DNA from: JAYZDF01 sp036337945 | GTDB lineage: Bacteria; Myxococcota; Kuafuiibacteriia; Kuafuiibacteriales; Kuafuiibacteriaceae | Reading direction: 5' to 3' | Length of the DNA stretch: 54,993 bases | Assembly (NCBI GenBank): GCA_036337945.1 | Contig: JAYZDF010000053.1 | Span: forward strand, 1 to 54,993 | Shown here: positions 25,106-33,740 of the stretch, piece by piece | Position numbering within the stretch: the first letter of the stretch is position 1 | Layout: every line of letters starts with the position of its first letter | Position numbers and translations under genes: made by a program | The notes under the pieces: model-generated | Told to the model about the DNA's origin: nothing | Seen by the model: the letters and a program-made list of their open reading frames with translations, nothing else | Databases searched by the model: none

Positions 25106-25345
25106 TTACAGATGACCGACCGCGATGTTACCTATTTGGTTTTGCTCGTCGAGGAGGGAAAGATGGTTGCTGATATGAAGGGCTATTCGGATATTTGAGC
25201 GAGACTCACGACTTAATTTTTGGTCGAGCGATTTGCATGCTGTGGACACGGCATCATCGATATCAAGCGTTACTTCATGGGCACCGGCGATTGAAGGAGA
25301 TACGAGAAGATTAGCAAGGAGCACAAGGTGGCTAAGGCGCTTCAT
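25106..25345 (-). CDS. N-terminal fragment of the split periplasmic protein (signal peptide part)
   Basis: A 79-residue frame: signal peptide with core Leu-Val-Leu-Leu-Ala-Asn-Leu-Leu-Val and cleavage near Ala-Gly-Ala-His, then about 55 residues with a Cys in an Asp-Asp-Ala-Val-Ser-Thr-Ala-Cys helix and the strand Asn-Ile-Arg-Ile-Ala-Leu. It would be a complete small secreted protein if the TAA is real, but it ends in mid-domain. The start overlaps the upstream gene by 4 bp (ATGA). Confidence 0.5.
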   Translation of the reverse strand: MKRLSHLVLLANLLVSPSIAGAHEVTLDIDDAVSTACKSLDQKLSRESRSNIRIALHISNHLSLLDEQNQIGNIAVGHL

Positions 25346-26151
25346 TTAACCTCCAGGGCAATTATGCTAAGTACCTTATTTGAGCCCGCCACTTCGATAT
25401 TTTGCTTCTTGCCCCTGAAAATGAAAGACGAGGAGGGCCCACCGTCTAAGTTGAGCGCTGAGCTTAGAGCATATTTTGCCGTGTGAGACTCTTCGCGAAG
25501 TCTTTTTGTGAGTAACTCTTGCAGTTGAAAAAGGCTCAGTCCTCGGCCTCCATTCGGATGAGCAATAAAGCTCGCGACAACCAACAATCCTTTCTCTGAA
25601 ACTCCAATGAGGGTCCGATTTCTTCGTTTGCCGTCGTCTGAACGGATTCCCGGTTGCCCGTTTGGCTCGATAATGCGAGGTCCAGCTTGAATAGCGAAAC
25701 TTGACTTCTGCACCTCTTGTCTAGTGATTCGCTCTCGCTCTACGAGGCGCGGAATGTTGTCGGTCACCAGAAATACGCCGCTGCCGGCCGCGCCGCCCTT
25801 TGTAATGAGCGGTGATAGACTTCGACCGCTGTGCCGCAAAAGGCCTGTCGGTTTCCAGGTGTCGGTAAAGAAACCCGCATTCGCAACGAGAAGAGCGGAA
25901 GGAAATGTTTGACGAATAGATTTACGTTCTGGATTGAGCCCGAGCGTAAGATTAATATTCTCTGGATGGGCGTACACTGCATGTAAATAACCAATTGACC
26001 TGCCTTCCGAGTGAATGTCTAGCCGCACGTATTCGACGTGTTCGGTCTGCCTGTGGCGCTGTATATGCTTGATGACTGCGATTTCGGCTTGTGGTGACGT
26101 ACACGCCGAAGTGCAGAGAAAAAGCACGGAGATGAACATACTTCGAATCAT
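25342..26151 (-). CDS. Phosphodiester glycosidase (NAGPA-domain) family lipoprotein
   Basis: A 269-residue lipoprotein (lipobox Cys-Thr-Ser-Ala-Cys, lipidated Cys near residue 17) with the NAGPA-type phosphodiester glycosidase domain. Diagnostic motifs: Ala-Asn-Ala-Gly-Phe-Phe (about 90-95), Ala-Ile-Gln-Ala-Gly-Pro-Arg, Arg-Asn-Arg-Thr-Leu-Ile-Gly-Val and Leu-Asn-Leu-Asp-Gly-Gly-Pro-Ser-Ser. The mammalian relative removes GlcNAc from a GlcNAc-phospho-mannose diester; bacterial members are thought to act on glycan phosphodiesters, substrates mostly unknown. The start overlaps the PBP1A stop by 4 bp, so translation is coupled to a peptidoglycan synthase. Confidence 0.8.
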   Translation of the reverse strand: MIRSMFISVLFLCTSACTSPQAEIAVIKHIQRHRQTEHVEYVRLDIHSEGRSIGYLHAVYAHPENINLTLGLNPERKSIRQTFPSALLVANAGFFTDTWKPTGLLRHSGRSLSPLITKGGAAGSGVFLVTDNIPRLVERERITRQEVQKSSFAIQAGPRIIEPNGQPGIRSDDGKRRNRTLIGVSEKGLLVVASFIAHPNGGRGLSLFQLQELLTKRLREESHTAKYALSSALNLDGGPSSSFIFRGKKQNIEVAGSNKVLSIIALEVK

Positions 26152-28694
26152 TCAAAGTCATCCAGGCCAAATTCTACAGGCGCTTTTGCTTCGGTGAGCA
26201 TCTCTTTTGGTTCTTGTCCTGAAATGAATGGCTCCAGGCGTCCTTCCGGATTGTCGGGTGGGACCAACTTTCCTGAGGTTGGCTCTACGAAGGCGAAGCT
26301 TATGTCGCTCGGTGCAATAAAGTCTGTCACGGGCGCGTTTCGTAAAGCCTCTTTCATGAAATATAGCCAAATTGGAATCGCGGCTCGGCCGGCGGTCTCT
26401 GTTCTACCCAAGGGAGAGTTATCGTCAAACCCGACCCAGACGCCTACAACAAGTTCTGGTGTATAGCCTATGAACCAGGCATTACGGGCTTCATTCGTCG
26501 TTCCTGTTTTTCCTGCGACGGGATGTCCAAGGCCCCTAACTTTACGTGCTGTCCCTTCCTCTACAACTGAACGCATAAGACTCGTGGCCTGATAAGCAAC
26601 GCTGGGTGCAATGGTTTGCTTTGGTTCGTTTTTATGCTGATAAATGATGGAGTTGTCCGGCGCGACGATTTTGCTGACGAAAACAGGCTCAGCGAACTGT
26701 CCTCCCGCGGCAATAGTCGCGTATGCATTGACCAGCTCAAGTGGTGTGACGTCACCGGAGCCGAGGCCCAAGGTGAGGCTTCTTGGTAAATCGCTTTTTA
26801 TACCGGCTCTTCGTGCCGTGTTGATCACTTTGTCGACACCTACTTTATCAATGAGCTCCACTGAGCAGAGATTTTTAGAGCGGCTCAATGCCCGCCGAAA
26901 TGTAATGATGCCGTCAAATTTACCATCGTAATTCTTCGGCTTCCATGATCGCCCCGTCCATTGGTCGCGGTAAACTCGCGGTGCATCTTGGCATGGGCTT
27001 ATCGTATTATATTCGCCGGTTTCAAAAGCTGACAAATAAAGGAGAGGTTTGAAGGTAGAACCCGCTTGTCGGTTCGCTTGAGTTGCACGATTAAATTTGC
27101 CCGCTCCAACTCCATAACCACCAACCAGTGCTTTTACTTCTCTATTTTGCGGGTTGATCGCGACGAGTGCTGCCTGAGCAATCGGCTCTTGTTCCAAAGA
27201 ACCATAAATTTTTGAGCGTGAAGATTTTTTAGTTTTGGTGATTTTAGACGCTTTCACAAGTACTGCGTCGCCAACCTTTAGAACTTGACTCGGTCGTTTG
27301 GGTTTCTTGGTGTAAGAGAAGGTGTTGAACTTTCTCGCCCAAGCCATTCCTTTTCTCAATGTAAGGGTGACCTGAGTCTTACCTCCTAAGTCGACCGTCG
27401 CTGTTTTTTGATTATCATCGACGTCAACGACAAAACCACCGTATGTTTTGCCGAGTTCAAATCGGCGAAATCTTGCTTTTTTGACCAAAGCTTCAATGTC
27501 TAGCCAGTCGGCATCCTTTTTGATTTTGATCTGTGAAACGTCCCAGACAACAGGCTGGAAAGTGCTCTGACTATCGCTGAGTTTGGGAAGGGAGGGGGCA
27601 ACGGTCGATAGTCTTGCGTTTAATCCTTTCCGAAAGTTTTTCAGCTGATTCGCTTCAAGGTGGAAAAGAGGACCACGCCAGCCTTGCCGTTTGTCGAGCT
27701 CTCTGAGGCCTTTTCTCACGGCTTTACTTGCCATACTCTGAAGCGCCGGGTCTCCACTTGTGTAAACGCGATACCCTCCATCTTTAACCTGACTTGCGTC
27801 GGATAATTTCTCTTCAAGTAATTTCCTGACGTGCGCGGAAAAGTGGTTGTTATTATCGAGGTAACTGTCTCCTTGTCGCCAGTCCACGTGAATTGTTGTT
27901 TTGTTCGCTTCATCGTGTTCCGGCTTCGTGATCATGTTCAGCCTAAGCATTTGACCAAGGACATAGGTACGACGCTTACGTGCTCGTTCAGGGTGGCGAT
28001 AAGGGTCCAGGCTGGTGGGTCTTTGAGGTAAGCCAGCCAGTAACGCTGCGTCGGCCAGGGATATATCTTCGACGTTTTTCGAGAAATATACGCGCGATGC
28101 CTCTTGAACTCCGTAGGCACCATGCCCGAAGTAAATCTGATTGAGGTAAAGGTGCAGAATCTCGTCTTTGGTCAGCGACTCTTCTACCCGTTTTGTGAGG
28201 ATTGCCTCTCGTATTTTTCTGAGGAGATTTCGCTCTGGAGAGAGAAGAAAAGTTTTTACCATTTGCTGAGTAACCGTTGAGCCGCCGCAAACGGTTCGAC
28301 CTTGCAGTACACTAAGAACAGCGCATCTGAAGATTCCGAGGTAGTCGAGACCTCGATGATTGAAAAAGTCCGCATCTTCGGCAGCGATGACGGCGTTTAT
28401 CATCACCTTAGGTATTCGACGAAAAGGTACGACCGTGCGCCGCTCGCTAGAAAAACGGGCGATGGTTTCGCCTTGTGAGCTAAACAAGACGGTAGCTTGC
28501 TTGGGTTGATAATTTTTTAATGAATTTATCGGTGGCAAATCTTTTGAGACGACCGCGAGTAATACAATTAGCCCCAAAATGATCACAATGCTCGCGACTA
28601 AAGCTGCGTTAATGAGCATGCTTATTCGAGAGCGAAACGAAGCGGGTGATGCTCCGTCGTACGTTTCAGTCGTTTGTGTTGGGTCGTCCTGCAT
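26148..28694 (-). CDS. mrcA: Bifunctional penicillin-binding protein 1A (glycosyltransferase-transpeptidase)
   Basis: An 848-residue class A PBP that polymerises lipid II into glycan strands and crosslinks the stem peptides. Order: short cytoplasmic tail, one membrane helix (about 30-50), GT51 domain (Glu-Asp-Ala-Asp-Phe-Phe-Asn-His with the catalytic Glu near 106, Gly-Gly-Ser-Thr-Val-Thr-Gln-Gln, Asn-Gln-Ile-Tyr-Phe-Gly), an OB-like insert, then the transpeptidase with Ser-Thr-Phe-Lys (about 545), Ser-Lys-Asn and Lys-Thr-Gly-Thr-Thr (about 728). ATG 28694 is preferred over the TTG at 28745. A TATAGT -10-like box lies at 28719-28714. It heads a five-gene operon. Confidence 0.93.
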   Translation of the reverse strand: MQDDPTQTTETYDGASPASFRSRISMLINAALVASIVIILGLIVLLAVVSKDLPPINSLKNYQPKQATVLFSSQGETIARFSSERRTVVPFRRIPKVMINAVIAAEDADFFNHRGLDYLGIFRCAVLSVLQGRTVCGGSTVTQQMVKTFLLSPERNLLRKIREAILTKRVEESLTKDEILHLYLNQIYFGHGAYGVQEASRVYFSKNVEDISLADAALLAGLPQRPTSLDPYRHPERARKRRTYVLGQMLRLNMITKPEHDEANKTTIHVDWRQGDSYLDNNNHFSAHVRKLLEEKLSDASQVKDGGYRVYTSGDPALQSMASKAVRKGLRELDKRQGWRGPLFHLEANQLKNFRKGLNARLSTVAPSLPKLSDSQSTFQPVVWDVSQIKIKKDADWLDIEALVKKARFRRFELGKTYGGFVVDVDDNQKTATVDLGGKTQVTLTLRKGMAWARKFNTFSYTKKPKRPSQVLKVGDAVLVKASKITKTKKSSRSKIYGSLEQEPIAQAALVAINPQNREVKALVGGYGVGAGKFNRATQANRQAGSTFKPLLYLSAFETGEYNTISPCQDAPRVYRDQWTGRSWKPKNYDGKFDGIITFRRALSRSKNLCSVELIDKVGVDKVINTARRAGIKSDLPRSLTLGLGSGDVTPLELVNAYATIAAGGQFAEPVFVSKIVAPDNSIIYQHKNEPKQTIAPSVAYQATSLMRSVVEEGTARKVRGLGHPVAGKTGTTNEARNAWFIGYTPELVVGVWVGFDDNSPLGRTETAGRAAIPIWLYFMKEALRNAPVTDFIAPSDISFAFVEPTSGKLVPPDNPEGRLEPFISGQEPKEMLTEAKAPVEFGLDDFE

Positions 28695-28926
28695 GAGTTG
28701 GTACTCGTTTAACACTATAAGAGCACGCTGTATTCCATTGGACAATGGGTTGCGCTAGGCATTTTTCCACAGCGCTGTAGTTGTGGTGCGCTGCGGCGAA
28801 TAATCGGGCTGTTTTCGGGTGAGCAATAAACGTTCCCTAGAATGAACCTTTCAGGCAGAAAACCCGACACAGCTGCGAGAAATCTTCGAAAAAGTGATTC
28901 CGCGCACGCTGTAAACGGTGGGCTGG

Positions 28927-28955
28927 TTGACACGAATTCTGGACGGGTCTAACGC
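28927..28955 (+). promoter_or_regulatory. Candidate sigma-70-type promoter for the fadN-like gene
   Basis: TTGACA at 28927-28932, a 17-bp spacer, then TAACGC at 28950-28955 as a weak -10. The ATG at 28962 follows after 6 bp, so the transcript would begin at or next to the start codon. The -35 is perfect and the -10 poor. Confidence 0.35.
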
Positions 28956-28961
28956 CATGGT

Positions 28962-31319
28962 ATGACCACAGAATCTATCGAAAGAGTCGCCGTTCTCGGC
29001 GCTGGAATCATGGGCACCGGAATCGCATGCCACCTCGCAAATGCGGGCCTAGAGGTTGTACTCCTCGACATTCCTCCTCCGGACGGGAAAGGAAGCCGTA
29101 ATGCATTCGCCGATGGAGCCCTCAAGAAAGCTCAGAAAGCCAAGCCGAGCCCCATTTACCACAAGGGATTATTTGGTCGAATTCAGACGGGAAATCTCGA
29201 GGATGACCTTGGGTTGCTCAGCGAGTGTCAGTGGGTGGTTGAGGCTGTGAAAGAGGACCTTGCTATCAAGCAAAGTTTGTTTACGAAGGTGGAAGAGGTC
29301 GTAAGTGAGTCCACCATCATCTCTTCGAATACCTCCGGTATTCCTCTCGCTCAACTCATCGAGGGGCGAAGCGAATCCTTCGTCGAGCGTTTCATGATTA
29401 CTCACTTTTTCAACCCGGTTCGGTACATGCGCCTACTGGAACTCGTGAGTGGACCGAACACGAGCCAAGATGTGAAAGACCGAATGGAAGCTTTCGCGCA
29501 AGACGTCCTAGGCAAGGGTGTAGTATGGGCGAAAGACACACCGAACTTCGTCGCGAATCGAATCGGAACCTACGCGATGATGCGATGCCTCAAAGAGATG
29601 GAGACCCAAGGTCTCTCGATTGAAGAGGTGGACGCCATTTTTGGTCGTCCTCTTGGTCGGCCTAAGTCAGCTGTGTTTCGTACGGGGGACCTTGTAGGGC
29701 TCGACCTCTTGATGGCGGTCACTGAGCATTGCTACGAAGGACTCCCAAATGATCCACGCCGAGATATGTACAAGGCATCAAGCTGGGTTCATGACCTAGT
29801 GGCTGCAGGCAATCTTGGTCAAAAAAGCGGTTCTGGTTTCTATAGAAAGACAAAAAAGAGCGACGATAATCCCAAAGGACTCGAAGTCTGGGACTATAAG
29901 ACAGGTGCCTATAGAGCTATTCAGAAGGTTCGCATTAGTTCATTAGGAGTTGCACGAAATCAGGATGAGTTGACGGACCGGCTCAATACGGTGATCTGGG
30001 CCGAAGACGAAGCCGGAAAGATGGCTTGGCCTGTTTTGCGTGATACCTTGGCATACTCTGCAGAATTGGTCGGTGAAATTGCTGACGACCAATTGAGCAT
30101 CGATAATGGTATGAAGTGGGGCTTTGGTTGGGATAGCGGCCCCTTCGAGACTTGGGACGCTCTCGGTTTTGCGAAAGTAGCTGAAAAAATGAAAGCGGAA
30201 GGCGTTGAGTTACCAACTTGGGTGACAGAGAAGCTTCAAGCCGGCGATTCCAGTATTTACGGTGAAGGTGGGACCGGAGCACTCATCGCCCAATCAGACG
30301 CTAAGCGAACAAGTCTCACCACTCGTAAGGCACAGGGTGCAAAAGTTGTGATGAGCAATTCTGGTGCTTCAGTCATTGATATTGGCGATGACGTTTGCGC
30401 GCTTGAGTTTCATACAAAAGCGAATGCGATCGATGCGGATATCACGGCGATGTTGTTTGAGGCTGTCGACTATGCAGAAGCGAACGCAAAAGGTCTCGTG
30501 ATTTATAACGAAGGCGAACAGTTCAGTCTGGGCGCGAATCTCATGCTCATCTTTATGTATGCGCAGCAGCAACAATGGGATCAGTGTGAGGAAGCATCGC
30601 GGACATTGCAAAACGCAGTTCAACGAATTCGATACGCGAAAGTCCCGGTTGTCGCTGCACCTCATGGAATGGCGTTAGGTGGCGGGTGCGAAATCATGCT
30701 CGCTGCCGGCAGCGGGGCAGGCTGTCGCCCTCATGCGGAACTTTACACGGGCCTGGTTGAAGTTGGGGTAGGCCTGATTCCTGGGGCTGGAGGAACTGTG
30801 AATACACTGTTTGGTCTCTTGGAGAGAATTCCCGAGGGTGCGCAAGTGGACATCACACCTTTTGTTGGTAAAGCATTCGAGCAAATTGCTATGGCTAAAG
30901 TGTCAACCAGTGCTGAAGAGGCTCGCGGCCTTGGATATATTCCTGCCCGAGCGCAAATTACTCTCGACCGAAGCCGACAGCTTCACGATGCAAAAGCATA
31001 CGCTCTTGGATTGTATAATTCCGGTTACCGGGCGCCGAAACCACGCGCGTTTCGTTTGCTTGGGGAGAGCGGGATCGCGACCTTAAACACCATGGTTCAA
31101 GGCCTTGTGCAGGGCGGTCAAGCCACTGAGCATGACGCTTTGATTGCGGGTAAGGTTGCTCATGTACTATGCGGCGGAGCCTCAGGCCATGTTCGCAAGG
31201 TTACCGAACAAGAGATGCTGGATTTAGAGCGCGAAGCTTTCGTTTCTTTAGTTGGGGAGCAGAAGTCACAAGATCGAATTTCTCATATGCTTATGAAGAA
31301 CAAACCTCTACGTAACTAG
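28962..31319 (+). CDS. fadN: 3-hydroxyacyl-CoA dehydrogenase / enoyl-CoA hydratase fusion (FadN-type)
   Basis: A 785-residue beta-oxidation enzyme that hydrates enoyl-CoA and oxidises 3-hydroxyacyl-CoA with NAD+. Here the dehydrogenase comes first: Rossmann motif Gly13-Ala-Gly-Ile-Met-Gly18, catalytic His148 in Thr-His-Phe-Phe-Asn-Pro paired with Glu160, and a C-terminal dimer-type domain with Asp-Leu-Val-Gly-Leu-Asp. The hydratase domain is C-terminal, with oxyanion motif His-Gly-Met-Ala-Leu-Gly-Gly-Gly from residue 568 and Gly-Leu-Ile-Pro-Gly-Ala-Gly-Gly about 35 residues later. This order matches Bacillus FadN rather than FadB/FadJ. No thiolase or acyl-CoA dehydrogenase is adjacent. An FKBP gene follows after 19 bp. 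Confidence 0.9.
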   Translation: MTTESIERVAVLGAGIMGTGIACHLANAGLEVVLLDIPPPDGKGSRNAFADGALKKAQKAKPSPIYHKGLFGRIQTGNLEDDLGLLSECQWVVEAVKEDLAIKQSLFTKVEEVVSESTIISSNTSGIPLAQLIEGRSESFVERFMITHFFNPVRYMRLLELVSGPNTSQDVKDRMEAFAQDVLGKGVVWAKDTPNFVANRIGTYAMMRCLKEMETQGLSIEEVDAIFGRPLGRPKSAVFRTGDLVGLDLLMAVTEHCYEGLPNDPRRDMYKASSWVHDLVAAGNLGQKSGSGFYRKTKKSDDNPKGLEVWDYKTGAYRAIQKVRISSLGVARNQDELTDRLNTVIWAEDEAGKMAWPVLRDTLAYSAELVGEIADDQLSIDNGMKWGFGWDSGPFETWDALGFAKVAEKMKAEGVELPTWVTEKLQAGDSSIYGEGGTGALIAQSDAKRTSLTTRKAQGAKVVMSNSGASVIDIGDDVCALEFHTKANAIDADITAMLFEAVDYAEANAKGLVIYNEGEQFSLGANLMLIFMYAQQQQWDQCEEASRTLQNAVQRIRYAKVPVVAAPHGMALGGGCEIMLAAGSGAGCRPHAELYTGLVEVGVGLIPGAGGTVNTLFGLLERIPEGAQVDITPFVGKAFEQIAMAKVSTSAEEARGLGYIPARAQITLDRSRQLHDAKAYALGLYNSGYRAPKPRAFRLLGESGIATLNTMVQGLVQGGQATEHDALIAGKVAHVLCGGASGHVRKVTEQEMLDLEREAFVSLVGEQKSQDRISHMLMKNKPLRN

Positions 31320-31338
31320 ATAAAATAGGAGCAAAAAA

Positions 31339-31656
31339 ATGAATATTATCGACCACGAAGTTGGAACCGGTGCTGAGGCACAATCTGGACACACGGTCAG
31401 CGTGCATTATACGGGTACGCTCACGGATGGCTCAAAGTTTGACAGTAGTGTCGACCGCGGACAGCCTTTTGAGTTTCGCCTTGGTGCAGGGATGGTTATC
31501 AAAGGCTGGGACCAAGGCATTGTAGGAATGAAAGTAGGCGGTAAAAGGCGACTTGAGATCCCTGCGGAGCTTGGATACGGAGCCCATGGTTTTCCGCCGG
31601 TCATTCCACCCAACAGTGCGCTGATTTTCGAAGTAGAATTGCTAGGCGTTTCCTAG
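31339..31656 (+). CDS. FKBP-type peptidyl-prolyl cis-trans isomerase
   Basis: A 105-residue single-domain FKBP without signal peptide, so cytoplasmic. The fold is unambiguous: Val-His-Tyr-Thr-Gly-Thr-Leu, Phe-Asp-Ser-Ser, Val-Ile-Lys-Gly-Trp-Asp-Gln-Gly, Ile-Pro-Ala-Glu-Leu-Gly-Tyr-Gly and Leu-Ile-Phe-Glu-Val-Glu-Leu-Leu. The active-site Tyr, Phe, Asp and Trp are present. It speeds proline isomerisation during protein folding. Start supported by AGGAGC. Probably co-transcribed with fadN. Confidence 0.93.
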   Translation: MNIIDHEVGTGAEAQSGHTVSVHYTGTLTDGSKFDSSVDRGQPFEFRLGAGMVIKGWDQGIVGMKVGGKRRLEIPAELGYGAHGFPPVIPPNSALIFEVELLGVS

Positions 31657-31670
31657 TTCCCCAATATTGT

Positions 31671-32819
31671 CTAAGCGGCGACCACCGACGCTCGTATAAT
31701 ATCGTCAAATTCGCTTAAGGCTTTTTCAAATTCAATCACAGAAATTTCGTCAAGTTCGATGAGAAGCGTCTCGTCGTCGGCGACTTCATTGTTTGTAAGC
31801 TGTCCCGCGAGAATTTTTCCATCGTGGAGAGACGCTGTGAGTTGTATCGTTGCGGGAGGTGCTCCTGCTGGAAAATTTTGCCATTCGACAGCCGTTACGA
31901 CTGCAGGGTCAAGATTCCATGTTTCGGCAATTAAGGCACTGAGCGTTGGCGCAATTTCAGCAGCGAGTTTGTGAATTGAGCTGAGAGTGGGCTGCAAGCG
32001 GCCTTTTGACATTCTATGAACGTCTGCGGCGGCAGTATGGATAACAATACGTCCTAAGTCGTGAATTAGCCCGGCGAGGAAAGCATGGTCCTCATCGACG
32101 CCGACTGCATGGCTCACCTGACGAACAGCATGCGCAGTCACCACGGAGTTGCGATACAAATTATCAGCGAGTTTGCGATTGCCTGGGATTCTGAACAATT
32201 TACTACGACAAGCCAAAGCCATAACAATGTTTCGGGTCTCTGTAAGTCCAATCCGCATCACCGCATCTTTGACTGCACGGCAAGGCACCTTCGTTACGAA
32301 GAATGGCGAATTGGCGATTCCGATCAGTTTGGTGGCCAACACAGGTTCACGCGATAACGCTAATTGTAGTTGCTCGACGTTGCAGGTCTGGCTGCTCACC
32401 ATGCGTTGGATGCGCATGACCGAATCAGGACTGGTAGGGAGTGGAATACCTTCGTTCTTGATCGCACGACGAAGGTGCATCATCATCATCTTTTCTGATT
32501 CTGTTTTCGCCGTTCTTGCCGCGTCCCGAAGATGAAAATCAAGAGTCGATACAGTAGGTATATCGAAAGCCTTGACGTCAACACCCGCACTCAAATCTAC
32601 CGGTTTACCAGATTCGGCAGAGAAAAAATCACTTGCTTTGGCAACGACGGGGACAGATGTGTCGGCGGCTTCGGGGCTGGACGTTGGTACTCTTGTGACG
32701 GGTCTCGCTGTGCTGACAGGACGGGTGGAGGTATTAGGGCGACGACGCTGGCGGTGGACCGGCTTCTTAAACAGATTTATGAACCACTCAAAAAAGCGCA
32801 CGTGTCCCTCAGAGTTCAT
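31671..32819 (-). CDS. HDOD-domain signalling protein
   Basis: A 382-residue protein. The first 100 residues are basic and low-complexity, probably disordered (Arg-Arg-Arg-Pro, Thr/Ser/Pro runs). Residues about 125-325 form an HDOD domain: Pro-Thr-Ser-Pro-Asp-Ser-Val-Met-Arg, Glu-Pro-Val-Leu-Ala-Thr-Lys-Leu-Ile, Ala-Asn-Ser-Pro-Phe-Phe and Ala-Gly-Leu-Ile-His-Asp-Leu-Gly. HDOD proteins are HD-GYP relatives that usually lack phosphodiesterase activity and act in signalling; the His-Asp pair is kept here but other ligands are not evident. No output domain is attached. The c-di-GMP riboswitch 7 kb away may reflect the same signalling world, but no direct link is visible. Confidence 0.85.
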   Translation of the reverse strand: MNSEGHVRFFEWFINLFKKPVHRQRRRPNTSTRPVSTARPVTRVPTSSPEAADTSVPVVAKASDFFSAESGKPVDLSAGVDVKAFDIPTVSTLDFHLRDAARTAKTESEKMMMMHLRRAIKNEGIPLPTSPDSVMRIQRMVSSQTCNVEQLQLALSREPVLATKLIGIANSPFFVTKVPCRAVKDAVMRIGLTETRNIVMALACRSKLFRIPGNRKLADNLYRNSVVTAHAVRQVSHAVGVDEDHAFLAGLIHDLGRIVIHTAAADVHRMSKGRLQPTLSSIHKLAAEIAPTLSALIAETWNLDPAVVTAVEWQNFPAGAPPATIQLTASLHDGKILAGQLTNNEVADDETLLIELDEISVIEFEKALSEFDDIIRASVVAA

Positions 32820-32964
32820 TGTAACGTGTCTTAGTCCGAAGTGCTGTTGGGCACACTCGCACCGAGCAACACATTAACAAATAACCCATGTCCTTATTGG
32901 CCTGTGTAGAGTTTACACGCAACCTGAAACCTGCATTTTACACCACACGAGCATGAGTGCGGCG

Positions 32965-33687
32965 TTAGGGTTTCCGCTGTTTGGTTCTCGCCGTTCGGTT
33001 CATTTTTGCCTCGTCCGCGATTCGCTTTTTACTCGCGGCCCAACTGCAAATGGGACATTGGCTCAGGTCGTGATAGCGAGCCGGACAGTGTTCTCTGCCG
33101 AAGAAGATAATCTGTAGATGCAGGTCGTTCCACAATTCACGGGGAAACAGTTTTTTAAGGTCTTCCTCGGTATGGTCGGCCGTTTTGCCACGACTCAGGC
33201 CCCAACGAGAGGCCAGTCGATGTATATGAGTGTCCACAGGAAAAGAGGGAACGCCAAAAGCTTGAGACATAACCACGTTCGCCGTTTTCCTGCCCACTCC
33301 AGGAAGTTTCACTAGCTCGTCGAAATCATCAGGAATTTCCCCGTTATGGTGATCGAGGAGCTGTTGAGCCATCCCTTTCAGAGCTTTGGACTTCTGTGGG
33401 GCGAGTCCAATTTGACGAATAATGGTTCGGATTTCCTCGACTTCAAGAGCTGCCATCTCTTTTGGGCCTGGCGCTACGGCGAAGAGTGCTGGTGTGACTT
33501 CATTGACCTTCTTGTCCGTAGTTTGCGCAGACAGGAGTACGGCTACCGTCAAGGTGAAGGGATCAGAATGGTCAAGTGGGACGGGAGGGTTAGGGTAGAG
33601 GTCATTCAGCATGACCGCGATTCTTTCCGCTTTCTCGCTTCGCTTCATTATCTGTCGAATTTCATTCGATGAAGGCGGCTTGTCCAC
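32965..33687 (-). CDS. nth: Endonuclease III (DNA glycosylase/AP lyase) with a three-Cys C-terminus
   Basis: A 240-residue HhH-GPD DNA glycosylase that removes oxidised pyrimidines and nicks at the abasic site. The hairpin-helix-hairpin Leu-Pro-Gly-Val-Gly-Arg-Lys-Thr-Ala carries catalytic Lys134, and Asp152 is in Phe-Pro-Val-Asp-Thr-His. The usual 4Fe-4S loop is Cys-x6-Cys-x2-Cys-x5-Cys; here only Cys201, Cys211 and Cys214 are seen, with Cys-x9-Cys-x2-Cys spacing and no fourth Cys. The cluster may be absent or differently bound. The GTG at 33687 overlaps the divergent gene's longest frame; ATG 33648 is an alternative start. Confidence 0.9.
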   Translation of the reverse strand: MDKPPSSNEIRQIMKRSEKAERIAVMLNDLYPNPPVPLDHSDPFTLTVAVLLSAQTTDKKVNEVTPALFAVAPGPKEMAALEVEEIRTIIRQIGLAPQKSKALKGMAQQLLDHHNGEIPDDFDELVKLPGVGRKTANVVMSQAFGVPSFPVDTHIHRLASRWGLSRGKTADHTEEDLKKLFPRELWNDLHLQIIFFGREHCPARYHDLSQCPICSWAASKKRIADEAKMNRTARTKQRKP

Positions 33688-33740
33688 TCAAAGTTGCATT
33701 AGAGGTAGACGAAGACAGTTTCGTCTCTAGGCTGACCAAA

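Larger units (their letters stand above)
24014..25345 (-). pseudogene. One periplasmic-protein gene split by an in-frame TAA at 25106-25108
   Basis: The frame starting at ATG 25345 runs to a TAA at 25106-25108 and then continues open in the same frame, without any start codon for 37 codons, into the coding region ending at 24014. Read through the TAA, the product is about 443 residues: signal peptide, a Cys/Leu-rich helix, the strand Ile-Arg-Ile-Ala-Leu-His, then Lys-Val-Thr-Leu-Phe-Gly-Leu and Gly-Ala-Asp-Tyr-Leu-Leu-Thr-Phe. That is the layout of FlgO-like envelope proteins, in which a GAD-hydrophobic motif follows the first sub-domain. The 5' end overlaps the glycosidase stop (ATGA) and the 3' end overlaps the binding-protein start. 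Either a nonsense mutation, a sequencing error or programmed readthrough. The two readable halves are listed separately. Confidence 0.6.
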
